A DNA stretch of 64,000 nucleotides from BJHQ01 sp964654285 (GCA_964654285.1 CAZZJC010000008.1:62001-126000), one strand, 5' to 3'. Positions 44,398-54,019 are shown, counted from the stretch's first letter. A program made the numbers and translations. The notes: generated by a model from the letters alone, not told the origin.

Positions 44398-45756
44398 TCA
44401 GCCTTCGAGGTAGTAGTCGCCGCTCACGGTGCTGATCCGGCCGTCCCAGCGGGCGAGGAACTGCGCCTTGGTGGCCGCGAAGAGCGGGCTGATCTCGATG
44501 CGCGCTCCGGCCGGCAGATCGACCTTCACCCCCGCCGCCGTCAGCCATGCGGCGTATTGGCGATGGGCCAGATCATTGGCGGTGGCCGGGCTGTCGCTGC
44601 CGTCCTTGTTCTTCACCGGCGCGAACTCGGCGTCGCGGTCGATCGCGAGGCCCAGGCTGACCTTCGCCTCGGGGATGAGGTCGAAGATGAAACGCTCGTT
44701 CTTCCAGCCTTTGACCTCCTGGATCCTTCCATCGAGCCACGCCTTGAGCGGTTTCGCCGACCGGTGCAGCGGGATGCGGTAGCCCTGGTCGGCGAGGCGG
44801 CCCAGATACGCCACCGACCAGCAATGCATCGCGGGCGAACCCCAGCGGTAGATCAGTTCGCCGGTCGCGCTCTTCGACCGGGTCTGCTCCGGCGTGACCT
44901 CGGTGTATTCGATGATGACGTCATGGCCGTCCACCTTGACCAGATGCCCGACCTTCTCATCGGGATGGGCCTTCTCGAGCACCTTGGTGATGGCGTCGGC
45001 GTGCTCCACTTCGGCCAGTCCGACCAGCAGCGCGTCGTCGACCGGGGCGAGGATGTTGTCGACCTGGATGTAGACGATCTGGCGCACGCCCTGCCGGCGC
45101 AGCGCCGCGAGGTTGCCGGACTTCACCAGCGCGGTGAAGCAGCCGCCGTGGCCGTCGGGATTTTCCAGGAGTTTCCCTGGCGCGGCGAGCAGCGCCCGGC
45201 CCTGCTGGTCGAGACTCGGCACGGTGCCCTGGCTGAAGAAGCGGGCCTGGCCGGGGGCGAGGCCGAAGTCGTTGTGGGCGGCGAAGAACTCGCGCGTCTC
45301 GGCGTCGGTCATCGGCGAGGTCATGATCAGGAACGGCACCGCCTTGCCGATGCGGCGCGATAGCGACAGGACCTTTTCCGCCTGCAACTGGTAGATGCTC
45401 TTGCCGCTGTGCGGTGCGAGGGCGAAGCAGCCCTTGGGCGCGCTCGAGCCCAGCCGCGTGCCCTGGCCGCCGGCGACCATCAGCACCGCGACGGCGCCCG
45501 CGCGATAGGTGGCCTCGCCGATCCGGGCGAGCTCCGCCTCGCGCCGGGCGCGTTCGGCGAAGTCGACGACCCGGCTCGGACCCACCGCGCCCATCGGCGG
45601 CGGCGTGCTGTGGTGGCGCTGCTCCTCCCAGTCGATCGCGGCGAGGCGGGCGAGGTAGGCCTCGCGATCCGCCGGCGCGAGGTCGGCAAGGCCGGCCAGC
45701 AGGTGCGATTGATCGAATTTCGCCAGGGTTTCGGCGAGGGCGAAGGCGTCAGCCAT
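44398..45756 (-). CDS. UDP-sugar pyrophosphorylase (UAP1/UDPGP family)
   Basis: 452 residues from ATG 45756, with GGAGC 7 nt upstream. Nucleotidyltransferase joining UTP and a sugar-1-phosphate, most likely GlcNAc-1-P or glucose-1-P, to make cell-wall and glycan precursors. Signature LMVAGGQGTRLGSSAPKGCF (about 92-111) is the UDPGP nucleotide-binding loop. FLIMTSPMTDAETREFF, FFSQGTVPSLD, NPDGHGGCFTAL, YIQVDNILAPVDD and KNERFIFDLIPEAK follow in family order. The family is mainly eukaryotic but occurs in some PVC bacteria. UAP1-like is favoured by the LIMTSPMT and HGGxFTAL motifs; exact sugar specificity is not decided. Confidence 0.85.
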   Translation of the reverse strand: MADAFALAETLAKFDQSHLLAGLADLAPADREAYLARLAAIDWEEQRHHSTPPPMGAVGPSRVVDFAERARREAELARIGEATYRAGAVAVLMVAGGQGTRLGSSAPKGCFALAPHSGKSIYQLQAEKVLSLSRRIGKAVPFLIMTSPMTDAETREFFAAHNDFGLAPGQARFFSQGTVPSLDQQGRALLAAPGKLLENPDGHGGCFTALVKSGNLAALRRQGVRQIVYIQVDNILAPVDDALLVGLAEVEHADAITKVLEKAHPDEKVGHLVKVDGHDVIIEYTEVTPEQTRSKSATGELIYRWGSPAMHCWSVAYLGRLADQGYRIPLHRSAKPLKAWLDGRIQEVKGWKNERFIFDLIPEAKVSLGLAIDRDAEFAPVKNKDGSDSPATANDLAHRQYAAWLTAAGVKVDLPAGARIEISPLFAATKAQFLARWDGRISTVSGDYYLEG

Positions 45757-45883
45757 GGGGGGCTCCGGGCCGGCGTGCGTGACCGGCGCCGGGCATGCTC
45801 GGTCGCCGTCGCACGCGTCAATCCCGTCGCGGGACGCTGGGTGGTGACATGCGCGGCGCGGGGTTCCCGCATGCGGCGGCGGG

Positions 45884-48800
45884 TCAGGGTTGGCGGGCGA
45901 TGACCTTGCCGTCGTAGGCGTAGCGCCGGGTGCCGACGGTGATCGTCCGGTTCTCACCGCTGCCGGTCATGGCCACCTTGGGATGCGCGCCGGCACCGAA
46001 GGTCATCACCGCGATCATGAGATCGTCCTTCATCGTCTCCTCCTTGCCACCGGGCGCCTTCCCCTTGGCCGGCTTGTCCTCCAGGTTCAGGTCGTCCGGC
46101 TCCAGCGGCGCCGGGGCGGCCTTCCGGCCGGGGCCATCCAGCTGGTCGACGTGCTGGTCGGCCCGGCGTTCCATGTCCGGCAGCTCGTCATCGATGCTCA
46201 CGAGGAGCTGGCCCGAACCGCCGTCCTTGCTGATCCTGCCCATGGTCACGCGCACGCGCTTGTCGGCGAGGGCGATCCAGCGCATCCAGGTCGCGGCCGG
46301 ATCGGCGGTCTTGGACTTGGGTTCGAACATGCTGAAACCGGAGGCGTTCCGGGTCAGGTGGGCCAGCCCGTTGAGGTAGAAGCTCTGCCGCTTGGGCATC
46401 TTCGCCGTGGTTCCCGCGATGCGGTCGACCAGGATCACGGTGTACGGGGACGTGTCGGTATCGACGACCACGGCGCGCCGGATCCCGATCCCGGGAACCT
46501 GGCCCGGGATGAGCTCCACCTTGCCCTGGTCGTTCAGCCTCCCGGCCTGGAACCGGTCCAGATGCAGGGCGACCGAACCGGATCCATCCTCTGCGACCTG
46601 ACGGTGGGCCACCGTGGCCGCCGCCATGGCATGGAAGCCCTCGATGCTGGGTGCGGCCGAGGTGAACAGGACGCGCGGGTGCATCAGCGCCGCGCGGCGG
46701 CCTTTTTCCCGCTTGGACACCAGGGTGTCTCCGTTCCCGTCCCATGGATCGGCTGCCACCGGGCTGCCCTGTTCCCACAGGCTGGCGCTCAGGACGGAGC
46801 CGAGGCCGGACAGGGGTTCGCGGCCCTCATGGAGGGCGAACAGCAGGTTGCCGCGCCCGGCCGGCGGCATCCGTTTGGCGAACAGATGCACGCCGGTGGC
46901 GGCGAAGTGGCTGCCGGCGGCTGGTTGCCGCACCGGAAGGCTGCTACGGAACTCGGGCGCCAGGGCGCACAGCAGGTCGATCGCCTCATGCGGCCGGGTC
47001 AGCCCGAGGCCATGCTGATCCATCAGCACGCGCGCCAGCGGCTGGTCTTCCGCCGGCAGCAGGTCGAACAGCCGTGCCACGGCGGAGATCGGCACCTGCC
47101 CATCGATGAAGCCCTGCGCCTGGGCGGCCGGGGCGGTGATCCGCTCCAGCCCGGTGCCGGCCATGACATCCAGACCGATCGCGTTGCGGACGACGCGGAC
47201 GCAGGTGGCGAGGTGCTCGCTGTTCTCCCAGGACTTCCAGCCTTCCGGATCGATGGCGCGTTCGAGGTGGATGCGGACCTTGGTCAGGAGCGCGCCCGCC
47301 AGCCAGGCGGTGAGATCCCGGTCCGGCCCGGCGCCGGGCGCGAACTGGGCGAGGCTCGCCTGCCGACCGCGTTTCCAGGTGGCGAGGTCTTCGCGGGTGA
47401 CCTCGGTCAGATGCGGGGCCTGGCGGTTGTAGCCACCGGTCACCGGCAGGTGGACCAGGACCGGATACAGCCCGGGCGAGACGCGCACGATCTGGCCGTC
47501 CCGCACCTCGGTGCCGTTCAACCACATGCGCACGCCCTGCGAGGCCCAGCGCCAGTTCGGCTTCGCCTGGACGAGTTCGATGTCGCGGTTGCGCCAGACG
47601 GTGTAGAGGGTGACCGCGATGCCGCGCGGGAAGGCCGGATCCTGGCGGTTCCGATCATCGATCTGCTTGAGGACCTCGAAGCCGGGTGGATAGCCGTTCC
47701 CCTTCGGCCCTCCGAAGAAGAACGTGTTGCAATTGCGGGGATACACGGCCCAGTCGCCGAGCATCCAGGTCGGGGAATAGGGACGCCAGTCGACGGCAAC
47801 CCCGCCCAGGCTCTTCACCCGCTGGCCGGGCGCCGGCCGGCTGCCCGTCCAGCTCCCGCTGGCGGCCAGCGGGTCGGGGTCGTTGCGCGGGAACGGCCCA
47901 TTGACCAGCCAGCGTTCGAACATCGTTCCGCTCGCGAGATCCACCACCGGCACCCCGATCGCCGGGCGGAAATCCCGGCCGGGTTCGATGACGGTCAGGG
48001 CCTCCATCTCGGGCACGGCGGGGATGGGCGCGGGTTCGCCGAGCAGGGCGAGCTGCCCGATCGCCGCCGCCACGTCATAGCGGACCTGCGGCCCCCACCT
48101 GCCGCCAGAGACGCCCCGCAGGTCGCCCCAGTACTGGTAGCGGTCGCCGTAGCCCAGGGGATCGACGACATCCGCGCGCTGGGCCGCCTCGAGCGCGCGC
48201 AGATTCAGGTAGTGGTAGACATTGCTGCGGAACTCCTCGTCCCAGGCGTGGTAGCAGAGGTCATACGCCAGGGCGACGCCGAGCAGGCGGTAGGACAGCC
48301 GCCACTGGTTCAGGTTGGGCAGGGCGGTGGTCATGCCGGCCCAGGCCCATTCCCGCGCCTGCCGGGCCATCTCCGGGTCGCCGTCGAGCTGGTACAGCAG
48401 CCCGGCCCCGGCGGCGAAGAGCCCTTCCATGCTGTGCTCGGCGCCCTGTTCGTGATGGAAGGCGAATCCCTTGAGCTTCGCCCACGCCACTTCGCGGCGC
48501 AGCCAGGCCACCACGGTCTTGCCGGATCCGGTCGCGGCCCAGGCGCGCAGGCGGGGCAGGTCGGCCGGGGTGAAGAGCAGACGTGGATGCGCGCCCGCCT
48601 GCCAGCGCGGTGCCGGCGCCAGCGGTCGTGGTCCAGGCCGCTGTCCGGCGGTGGCCGAACCCCGGGTGGTGCGGGCCGCGATCGCACCGAGCAGTTGCCC
48701 GTCCATGCCATCGAGCTGGCCGCGCGCCCCCGGCTGGAAGCCGAAGGCGCTGGGGATCTCGGGCGCGATGGGGGCGCCGGGCGGGCGGCCGGTGCAGGTC

Positions 48801-49219
48801 CAGGCGGCGGTCCAGGTGCGATCCGCGCGCGCGAGGTCGAGCCGGCATTCCAGCGAACCGCCGGCGAAAGGACGGTTGCGGATCCGCCGCACGGGCTGGA
48901 TCTCGCACGCGAGCGTCACCGTCGTCGCCTCGCCCGTGGCGGCGACCGGCGCGACCAGGGCCAGGATCTGGCGCTCGGGCTGGTCGCTGAAACGGCACCA
49001 CGCCTGCGGCAGCAGACGGCCGTCTTCCCATTCCAGGCGGACGACCAGGTCGAGCGCCGCGCCCGCCGCCGGTCCCCGGTCGTATTCCGCCCAGATGGTC
49101 TCCGACGTGGTGATGGGCACCCCGCCGACCAGGGTGAACTCGGCCACCTGGCGTTCGCCGCCGCCCAGTCCCGTGATCGCGAGCAGCCCTAGCAGCAGGG
49201 ACATCAGGTGCGTTCTCAT
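45884..49219 (-). CDS. Heparinase II/III-like secreted protein 1
   Basis: 1111 residues. Signal peptide about 1-21 (MRTHLMSLLLGLLAITGLGG). A beta-rich N-terminal region (25-165) precedes AHPRLLFTPADLPRLRAWAA (about 200-219), the typical entry into the alpha/alpha toroid of heparinase/alginate-lyase-like proteins. Helical segments with RWGPQVRYDVAAAIGQLALL follow, then a long beta region (about 640-1000) with MHPRVLFTSAAP and FYLNGLAHLTRN. The C-terminus ends ITVGTRRYAYDGKVIARQP. It probably degrades or binds acidic polysaccharide outside the cytoplasm; catalytic residues could not be fixed. It overlaps the upstream gene by ATGA. Confidence 0.65.
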   Translation of the reverse strand: MRTHLMSLLLGLLAITGLGGGERQVAEFTLVGGVPITTSETIWAEYDRGPAAGAALDLVVRLEWEDGRLLPQAWCRFSDQPERQILALVAPVAATGEATTVTLACEIQPVRRIRNRPFAGGSLECRLDLARADRTWTAAWTCTGRPPGAPIAPEIPSAFGFQPGARGQLDGMDGQLLGAIAARTTRGSATAGQRPGPRPLAPAPRWQAGAHPRLLFTPADLPRLRAWAATGSGKTVVAWLRREVAWAKLKGFAFHHEQGAEHSMEGLFAAGAGLLYQLDGDPEMARQAREWAWAGMTTALPNLNQWRLSYRLLGVALAYDLCYHAWDEEFRSNVYHYLNLRALEAAQRADVVDPLGYGDRYQYWGDLRGVSGGRWGPQVRYDVAAAIGQLALLGEPAPIPAVPEMEALTVIEPGRDFRPAIGVPVVDLASGTMFERWLVNGPFPRNDPDPLAASGSWTGSRPAPGQRVKSLGGVAVDWRPYSPTWMLGDWAVYPRNCNTFFFGGPKGNGYPPGFEVLKQIDDRNRQDPAFPRGIAVTLYTVWRNRDIELVQAKPNWRWASQGVRMWLNGTEVRDGQIVRVSPGLYPVLVHLPVTGGYNRQAPHLTEVTREDLATWKRGRQASLAQFAPGAGPDRDLTAWLAGALLTKVRIHLERAIDPEGWKSWENSEHLATCVRVVRNAIGLDVMAGTGLERITAPAAQAQGFIDGQVPISAVARLFDLLPAEDQPLARVLMDQHGLGLTRPHEAIDLLCALAPEFRSSLPVRQPAAGSHFAATGVHLFAKRMPPAGRGNLLFALHEGREPLSGLGSVLSASLWEQGSPVAADPWDGNGDTLVSKREKGRRAALMHPRVLFTSAAPSIEGFHAMAAATVAHRQVAEDGSGSVALHLDRFQAGRLNDQGKVELIPGQVPGIGIRRAVVVDTDTSPYTVILVDRIAGTTAKMPKRQSFYLNGLAHLTRNASGFSMFEPKSKTADPAATWMRWIALADKRVRVTMGRISKDGGSGQLLVSIDDELPDMERRADQHVDQLDGPGRKAAPAPLEPDDLNLEDKPAKGKAPGGKEETMKDDLMIAVMTFGAGAHPKVAMTGSGENRTITVGTRRYAYDGKVIARQP

Positions 49220-51858
49220 GGCTTTGCCTCCGCAGGCTTGGCCTCCGCTGGCTTCGCCCCCGCCGGCCTGACCTCTGCGCCGAATTCCCCCCAGAATTCC
49301 CAGTAGGTCAGCGTGCGCGTGCCGATCCGCAGCAGCGCCGGTTCCCCGGGCGGCAGCACGGCGATGGCCGGCGGCGGACCCTTGCTGAGGGTCAGCACCA
49401 GGACGCCATGGTTGCGCAGGCGCTCCTTCATGTAGGGGCGGCCCATCTTGGCGTCGGTGTACACCTTGCGGAGCTTGACGTAGACCCAGCCCGCCTCGCG
49501 TTCGCGCTGATCCTTGGCCCCGCTGTCGAGATCGGTCACGTCGTCCAGCGACGGGGCCTGTTCGCGCACGTTGGCGGGATCGGCATCCTCGCGATCGGTG
49601 CCCTTCAGCATCGCATCGGTGGTCGCCTCCAGGCTGGTGGACACGTTCGGACGCCCGAGCGGAACCTCGATCCGGGCCGGCGCCCCATCGGCGGCCGCGA
49701 CGAAAGCAGGCTGCGAGGTGTCCGGGAAGACGCAGGTTCCCCGCAGGATCCAGGGCGAACCCTTGGGCTGCACGGTGAAGGTGTTCTGGGCGCAGGTCAC
49801 CTCGTCGGCCGCAAGCGGGCCCAGCGGCAGCGACCAGCACCGCGACCGGCCCGGGAAACCGGAACTGCTCGCGACCAGCACCGCAGTCAGGGCGGGATCC
49901 GGCGCTTCGGCGAAATCGACCGATACCGTCTGCCATTTGCGCACGAGATCGGAAAGACCGCTCTCGGCGACGTCCGCCATCCGGTCGTATTGGTAGTCGT
50001 GTCCGGTGTGGGAGGCCGATCCGCCGTGGGGCGGATCGGCGAAGACCCGGGTGACCTTGCCGGGCGCGCTGGCCGACACCCAGGCCCGGCCGCGTTCCTG
50101 GGTGCCACGGATCTGGAACTGGGGCAGGTCGACCGCGCGCGGCCAACGGAACTCGCCGTGGGGATAGGTCGGCCCCGGCAGCCATTCCGTGCCGCCCCCG
50201 GCCAGGATCAGGCTGTGCTGCCATACCATCGCCGGGGCGCAGCCCATGCCATTGACCAGGATCGCCACCGGGGCGTCGGGATCCTTCCAGCCGGCGCGCA
50301 GCGCCAGGGCGCCGGTCTTCTGATCCTCGATCTCGGTGGGGGGATGGCAGCCGTCGGGCTCGCGATCGCGGGCGAGGACGAGGGCGAACAGCGCCTCCCA
50401 CCCGTCGCGCGCCGCGACCGGATGGCGCAGGTGGTAGAATTGCAGGAATGGAAGCCGTTCCGGGGCGCTGATGAGGCGCGTGAAGACCTGCCAGGCGCCG
50501 TGGCGCTGGTCGCCGGCGAGGAACATGCGCCCGCCGGTGACCGCCGCCCAGGCGCCGGCCTGGGCGAAGCCGGTCCCCTCCTCGAGTCGTTCGCCGGTCG
50601 TCGCCGCGAGCGCGGCGAGGAACGGTCCGACGAGCTGGAGCGCCTCCTCGGTGCCGGCATGTCCCAGCGGTGCGCCCGATTCGCCGAGGCCGCTGACCAG
50701 GAATCGCCGGAGCGTCAGCCGGCAGCGTTCGAGCACCGCGTCCTGGGCCGGATCCGGGCCGAGGGTCAGCAGGGCCAGGGCGGCCAGGCCCGCAGCGCTG
50801 CGCGTCGCCGCCAGGCGGGGATCCCAGGGGCCGCCGATCGCACCGGTGCGCGCATTCCGGGCGGCTGCGGACGGGGCGGCATCGAGCAGATCCCGTTGCG
50901 CCTGCCGCAGGGCGTCTGCGATCGTCCGGCGATCGGTGTCGCTCCAGGCCGCCTGGCTCCAGGCCAGGGCGAGGGCCAGCCCGGCCACCTCGCGCGACGG
51001 CTCGAACCAGGATGCCGAAGGCGCGGGCGCGCCCAGCGCCGTCACGGCCTGCTGCGCCAGGACGAGGGCCTGCGCGGCGGCGTCGGTCTCGCCACGCCGG
51101 GCGAGGGCCGCCCAGGCCGCCGCCGCCACGCCGGGGTGTTCGGCGGCGGTGGTCGCGAGGCGCTGGCGCAGGATGCTGATCGGCGCGGCGGGAAGATCGC
51201 CGCCAACCAGCCAGGGGAACCAGGCGTCGGCGGCGATGCGTTCGGACCGTCGGGGAACCCGTCCCAGCGAATTTCCGCGCAGCACGATCTGGTAGGACGT
51301 CCGATCATTGCCATGGAAGACGGTCTTGGCCGCCGCCAGGCAGAGCCGCCGCCCCGGTTCGACCGATCCCTGGATGGCGGCCCAGTCGAGCCGGTTCGCG
51401 ATGGCGACCTCCTGGCGATGGCGCAGCAGTTCCTTGGCGTCGACCTCCAGGGTGTAGCCGCCATGCCAGCGCCGGCCCCGGCGTTCGGCGGTGACCGTCA
51501 CCAGGGCATCGCCGCCCTGATGGGTGGGGAAACGGTCGAGAAAACTGATCCGGCCGGCCAGTTCCAGGCGGGTGTCGGTCAGCCGCGACGAGCTGATCGC
51601 GACCGGATGCTCCTGATCCGGCCGCGCCGCGATCCAGGCCCAGGCGCTCGTGCCGGCGCCGCCGTCGCCCACGCGCAGGGTCAGCACCACGTCCTGCTCG
51701 GGCCGGGTGCCATCGCTTCCCACCGCCTGGTACGGCAGGGCGGCTTCCAGGACCAGTTCGACCTCCTGCGCGTCCTCTGCCGCTGCCAGGACGGTCAGCG
51801 CCAGCAAACAGGAGATGCGCACGCCGAGGTGGAATGGGCCAGGCCGTCTCGTTCGCAT
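49216..51858 (-). CDS. Heparinase II/III-like secreted protein 2
   Basis: 880 residues from ATG 51858, with AAGGAG 6 nt upstream and a signal peptide (ISCLLALTVLAAAEDAQ). Middle helices (about 230-480) resemble a toroid (LALAWSQAAWSDTDRRTIAD). A heparinase-type beta sandwich begins at TGALALRAGWKDPDAPVAIL (about 520) with WQHSLILAGGGTEWLPGPTY. The C-terminal ~120 residues parallel protein 1 (GVLVLTLSKGPPPAIAV, RIGTRTLTYWEFWGEF). It ends in an A-K-P-A-E triplicate. It is the first gene of the coupled pair, probably polysaccharide lyases or a lyase plus a related binding partner. Function is inferred only from fold-level resemblance. Confidence 0.6.
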   Translation of the reverse strand: MRTRRPGPFHLGVRISCLLALTVLAAAEDAQEVELVLEAALPYQAVGSDGTRPEQDVVLTLRVGDGGAGTSAWAWIAARPDQEHPVAISSSRLTDTRLELAGRISFLDRFPTHQGGDALVTVTAERRGRRWHGGYTLEVDAKELLRHRQEVAIANRLDWAAIQGSVEPGRRLCLAAAKTVFHGNDRTSYQIVLRGNSLGRVPRRSERIAADAWFPWLVGGDLPAAPISILRQRLATTAAEHPGVAAAAWAALARRGETDAAAQALVLAQQAVTALGAPAPSASWFEPSREVAGLALALAWSQAAWSDTDRRTIADALRQAQRDLLDAAPSAAARNARTGAIGGPWDPRLAATRSAAGLAALALLTLGPDPAQDAVLERCRLTLRRFLVSGLGESGAPLGHAGTEEALQLVGPFLAALAATTGERLEEGTGFAQAGAWAAVTGGRMFLAGDQRHGAWQVFTRLISAPERLPFLQFYHLRHPVAARDGWEALFALVLARDREPDGCHPPTEIEDQKTGALALRAGWKDPDAPVAILVNGMGCAPAMVWQHSLILAGGGTEWLPGPTYPHGEFRWPRAVDLPQFQIRGTQERGRAWVSASAPGKVTRVFADPPHGGSASHTGHDYQYDRMADVAESGLSDLVRKWQTVSVDFAEAPDPALTAVLVASSSGFPGRSRCWSLPLGPLAADEVTCAQNTFTVQPKGSPWILRGTCVFPDTSQPAFVAAADGAPARIEVPLGRPNVSTSLEATTDAMLKGTDREDADPANVREQAPSLDDVTDLDSGAKDQREREAGWVYVKLRKVYTDAKMGRPYMKERLRNHGVLVLTLSKGPPPAIAVLPPGEPALLRIGTRTLTYWEFWGEFGAEVRPAGAKPAEAKPAEAKP

Positions 51859-52079
51859 CGGGTTCTCCTTGGGCTGGGTGCCGGCATCCCCCAGGGAATA
51901 CGGACGGCGGCGTCCGGCGTTCGCGCCAGGCAGGACCAGCGTGGAACCAGGAAGGATAACCCTTCCGGCGCGGTTGCGCACCGGTTCCGCTCGACCCGCC
52001 GGAACGATCCGATCAACCGGCGGCGGTCTGGCGGGTCCGGATGCCCCGGGTGCACCTGCCGGGGTCGGTCAGAACGGGC
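51859..52079. promoter_or_regulatory. Leader region of the heparinase-like operon
   Basis: 221 bp between rlmK (stop at 52080) and the lyase start. It should carry the operon's promoter on the minus strand. AAGGAG is clear, but no convincing promoter hexamers or operator were recognised. Confidence 0.35.
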
Positions 52080-53099
52080 TCAGGTCCGCCCGAAGCGCCA
52101 GACCCGGCGCGGCACCCGGTCGCGGAAGTCCTCGGAGGTGGTCGCCGCGGTGCAGTCGCTGGCCGCGAAACCGGCCGGCACGGCACCGTCAGCGAGGCGG
52201 AATCCGCGCGCATTGGTGCTGAACCACAGCGTACCTCCCGGCGCCAGGCAGCGGCAGCACTGCGCGATCAGCCCCGGATGGTCGCGTTCGACGCTGAAAC
52301 TCTGGCGCATCGCGGTCGAATTGGAAAACGTCGGCGGATCGCAGACGATCACATCCCAACCGGCCGCCGGCGCCTGCGCCAGCCAGGTCAGGCAATCCGC
52401 GCGCACCAGGGTGTGGAACGGCCCCGGCTGGAAGCCATTGAGCGCCAGGTTCCGCCCGGCCCAGTCGAGGTAGGTGTTGCTGAGATCCACCGTGGTCGTC
52501 GCCGCCGCGCCGCCCGCGCGCGCATGCACCGAGAACGCGCCGGTGTAGGCGAACAGGTTGAGCAGGCGCTTGCCAGCGACCTCGGCGCGCACCCGCGCCC
52601 GCAGTTCGCGGTGGTCGAGGAACAGCCCGGTGTCGAGGTAGTCGGAGAGGTTCACCTCGAAGGAGAGCCCGTTTTCCAGCACGGTTTTCACGACTTTCCG
52701 GCCGGCATCGGGGTCGCTCGCGAGCGGCTGGTACTGGCCCTCGCCTTCGCGTTCATCCGCCGCGCGATGGCGGTCGCGCTGGCGCCGCCGGGCTTTCAAC
52801 ACCACGCGATCGACGCTGATGCCAAAGCCGGCGGCGGTGGCTTCGACCACGCCGGCAAGCCAGGTGGTCTCCTGCTCTGCCGTCTCGTTGCGGGCGCGAT
52901 CATAGGCCCACACCACCGCATCGCCGTCATACCATTCCACCACCAACGGCTGGTCCGGGATGTCACGGTCGTAGACCCGGAAGCAGGTCACGCCTGACCG
53001 CCGCGCCCACTTGCGCCGGTGCTTGAACATCCGCGCGATGCGGTTGGCGACCTGGTCGAGACCGGGGGGAAGGTTAGGCGCAGCGGTCGTCACGGTCAT
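52080..53099 (-). CDS. rlmK: 23S rRNA methyltransferase RlmK-like
   Basis: 339 residues, class I SAM methyltransferase equivalent to the C-terminal (RlmK) half of E. coli RlmKL, which makes m7G2069 in 23S rRNA. N-terminal NRIARMFKHRRKWARRSGV and ECYR-like TCFRVYDRDIPD, then VVLKARRRQRD, FEVNLSDYLDTGLFLDHREL (RNA/SAM domain entry), LLNLFAYTGAFSVHA (SAM motif I), VDLSNTYLDWAGRNL and VCDPPTFSNS (DPP-F motif IV). The RlmL half (THUMP plus methyltransferase) is absent, so it is a stand-alone enzyme, as in many non-proteobacteria. Confidence 0.88.
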   Translation of the reverse strand: MTVTTAAPNLPPGLDQVANRIARMFKHRRKWARRSGVTCFRVYDRDIPDQPLVVEWYDGDAVVWAYDRARNETAEQETTWLAGVVEATAAGFGISVDRVVLKARRRQRDRHRAADEREGEGQYQPLASDPDAGRKVVKTVLENGLSFEVNLSDYLDTGLFLDHRELRARVRAEVAGKRLLNLFAYTGAFSVHARAGGAAATTTVDLSNTYLDWAGRNLALNGFQPGPFHTLVRADCLTWLAQAPAAGWDVIVCDPPTFSNSTAMRQSFSVERDHPGLIAQCCRCLAPGGTLWFSTNARGFRLADGAVPAGFAASDCTAATTSEDFRDRVPRRVWRFGRT

Positions 53100-53158
53100 T
53101 CTTCCCGCAGATTAGGTTCCGGATCCCTGACCCTTAATCCGAGGAGACTTTCCGATTG

Positions 53159-53431
53159 AATGGCGACCGCCAACGAAAACCATGGAACCCATCTTCTGAT
53201 CGCATTGCCACTGGTCGTACCGGTTGATCCGTCGCTGAGACTTTGGCCTTCGCCCCTGATCTCAGTCGTCCCTACGGGACTTACCTCTGACGGCTTGCCG
53301 TTCCCGGGGTTGAAACCCCGGGCTAACGTCGCTGCGTCCCTACGGGACGCTCTGGGGTTTGGAAATTCGGCCTTCATGTCACGGAAGCACTGGTAAAACG
53401 CTTGCACCTGAGACAGCCGGTTTGCAACTCG
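53159..53431. repeat. 273-bp palindrome-rich repeat, copy 1
   Basis: Starts AATGGCGACCGCCAACGAAA. Contains GTCCC-TAC-GGGAC twice and CCCGGGGTT-GA-AACCCCGGG (9-bp stem). It is directly followed by copy 2 with many identical runs. It is AT-richer than flanking genes. The 273-bp period is divisible by three, which keeps a minus-strand frame open, but that frame (RASRRDAATLARGFNPGNGK) looks like read-through of the repeat, not a protein. Confidence 0.85.
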
Positions 53432-53704
53432 AATGGCGACCGACAACGAAAAGCATGGAACCCATCTTCTGATCGCATTGCCACCGGTCGTACCGGTTGA
53501 TCCGTCGCCGAGATTTTGACCTTCGCTCCAGATCTCAGTCGTCCCTGCGGGACTTACCTCTGACGGCTTGCCGTTCCCGGGGTTGAATCCCCGGGCTGAC
53601 GTCGAAGCGTCCCTACGGGACGCTCTGGGGTTTGGCAATTCGGGCTTAATGTCCCGAAAGCGCTGGTAAAACGCCTGCACCTGGAACAGCCGGTTTGCAA
53701 CCGG
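53432..53704. repeat. 273-bp palindrome-rich repeat, copy 2
   Basis: Begins AATGGCGACCGACAACGAAA and matches copy 1 over its length with scattered substitutions (ACCGGTCGTACCGGT, CCCGGGGTTGAATCCCCGGG, GTCCCTACGGGAC). It runs into CAGCCGGTT-TGC-AACCGGCTG (53688-53708), a perfect 9-bp inverted repeat that marks its right end. Confidence 0.85.
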
Positions 53705-53867
53705 CTGTTGGCCCCTCGGTAGTCCGGCCAAAGCCGGAGTGACCATGGAACGGCAGTGAAATCGTGATCCGCCATGGCTGCATCGCCGGCCCGCGCCGCA
53801 CAACTGGCCAATGCCCAGATCGTCCCTTTTCAATTCTGCCACGGCCTTCCCGTCAAAGATCATCCCC

Positions 53868-53955
53868 GTCCCGTAGGGACGGAGTGATGTTAGCCCGGGG
53901 TTTCAACCCCGGGTAGCGCGGAAAATGCCCTTTTGCAGTCCCGTAGGGACGGCTG
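53868..53955. repeat. Inverted partial copy of the 273-bp repeat
   Basis: GTCCCGTAGGGACGG, then TTAGCCCGGGGTTTCAACCC and a second GTCCCGTAGGGACGG. This is the reverse complement of the central part of the tandem units. Together with the tandem pair it makes a REP/BIME-like island in the 920-bp gene-free stretch between rlmK and the reductase gene. Confidence 0.75.
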
Positions 53956-54019
53956 AAGCGGTCGATTGGGAGGCGGAGTCGATTCCCGGGAAAATGGAAC
54001 CTGGAAAACGGCATTGGCC

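Noticed and set aside
45890..49192. 1100-codon open frame on the plus strand
   Set aside because: It lies antisense to the heparinase-like gene. Its translation is Arg/Gly/His/Ala-rich without domains, typical of a GC-rich shadow frame.
53096..53863. 255-codon minus-strand ORF across the 273-bp repeats
   Set aside because: It is open only because the repeat period is a multiple of three. The product repeats itself exactly with the DNA units and has no domain.
53100..54019. CRISPR array
   Set aside because: Only two long tandem units plus an inverted piece, with no short repeats, unique spacers or cas genes.
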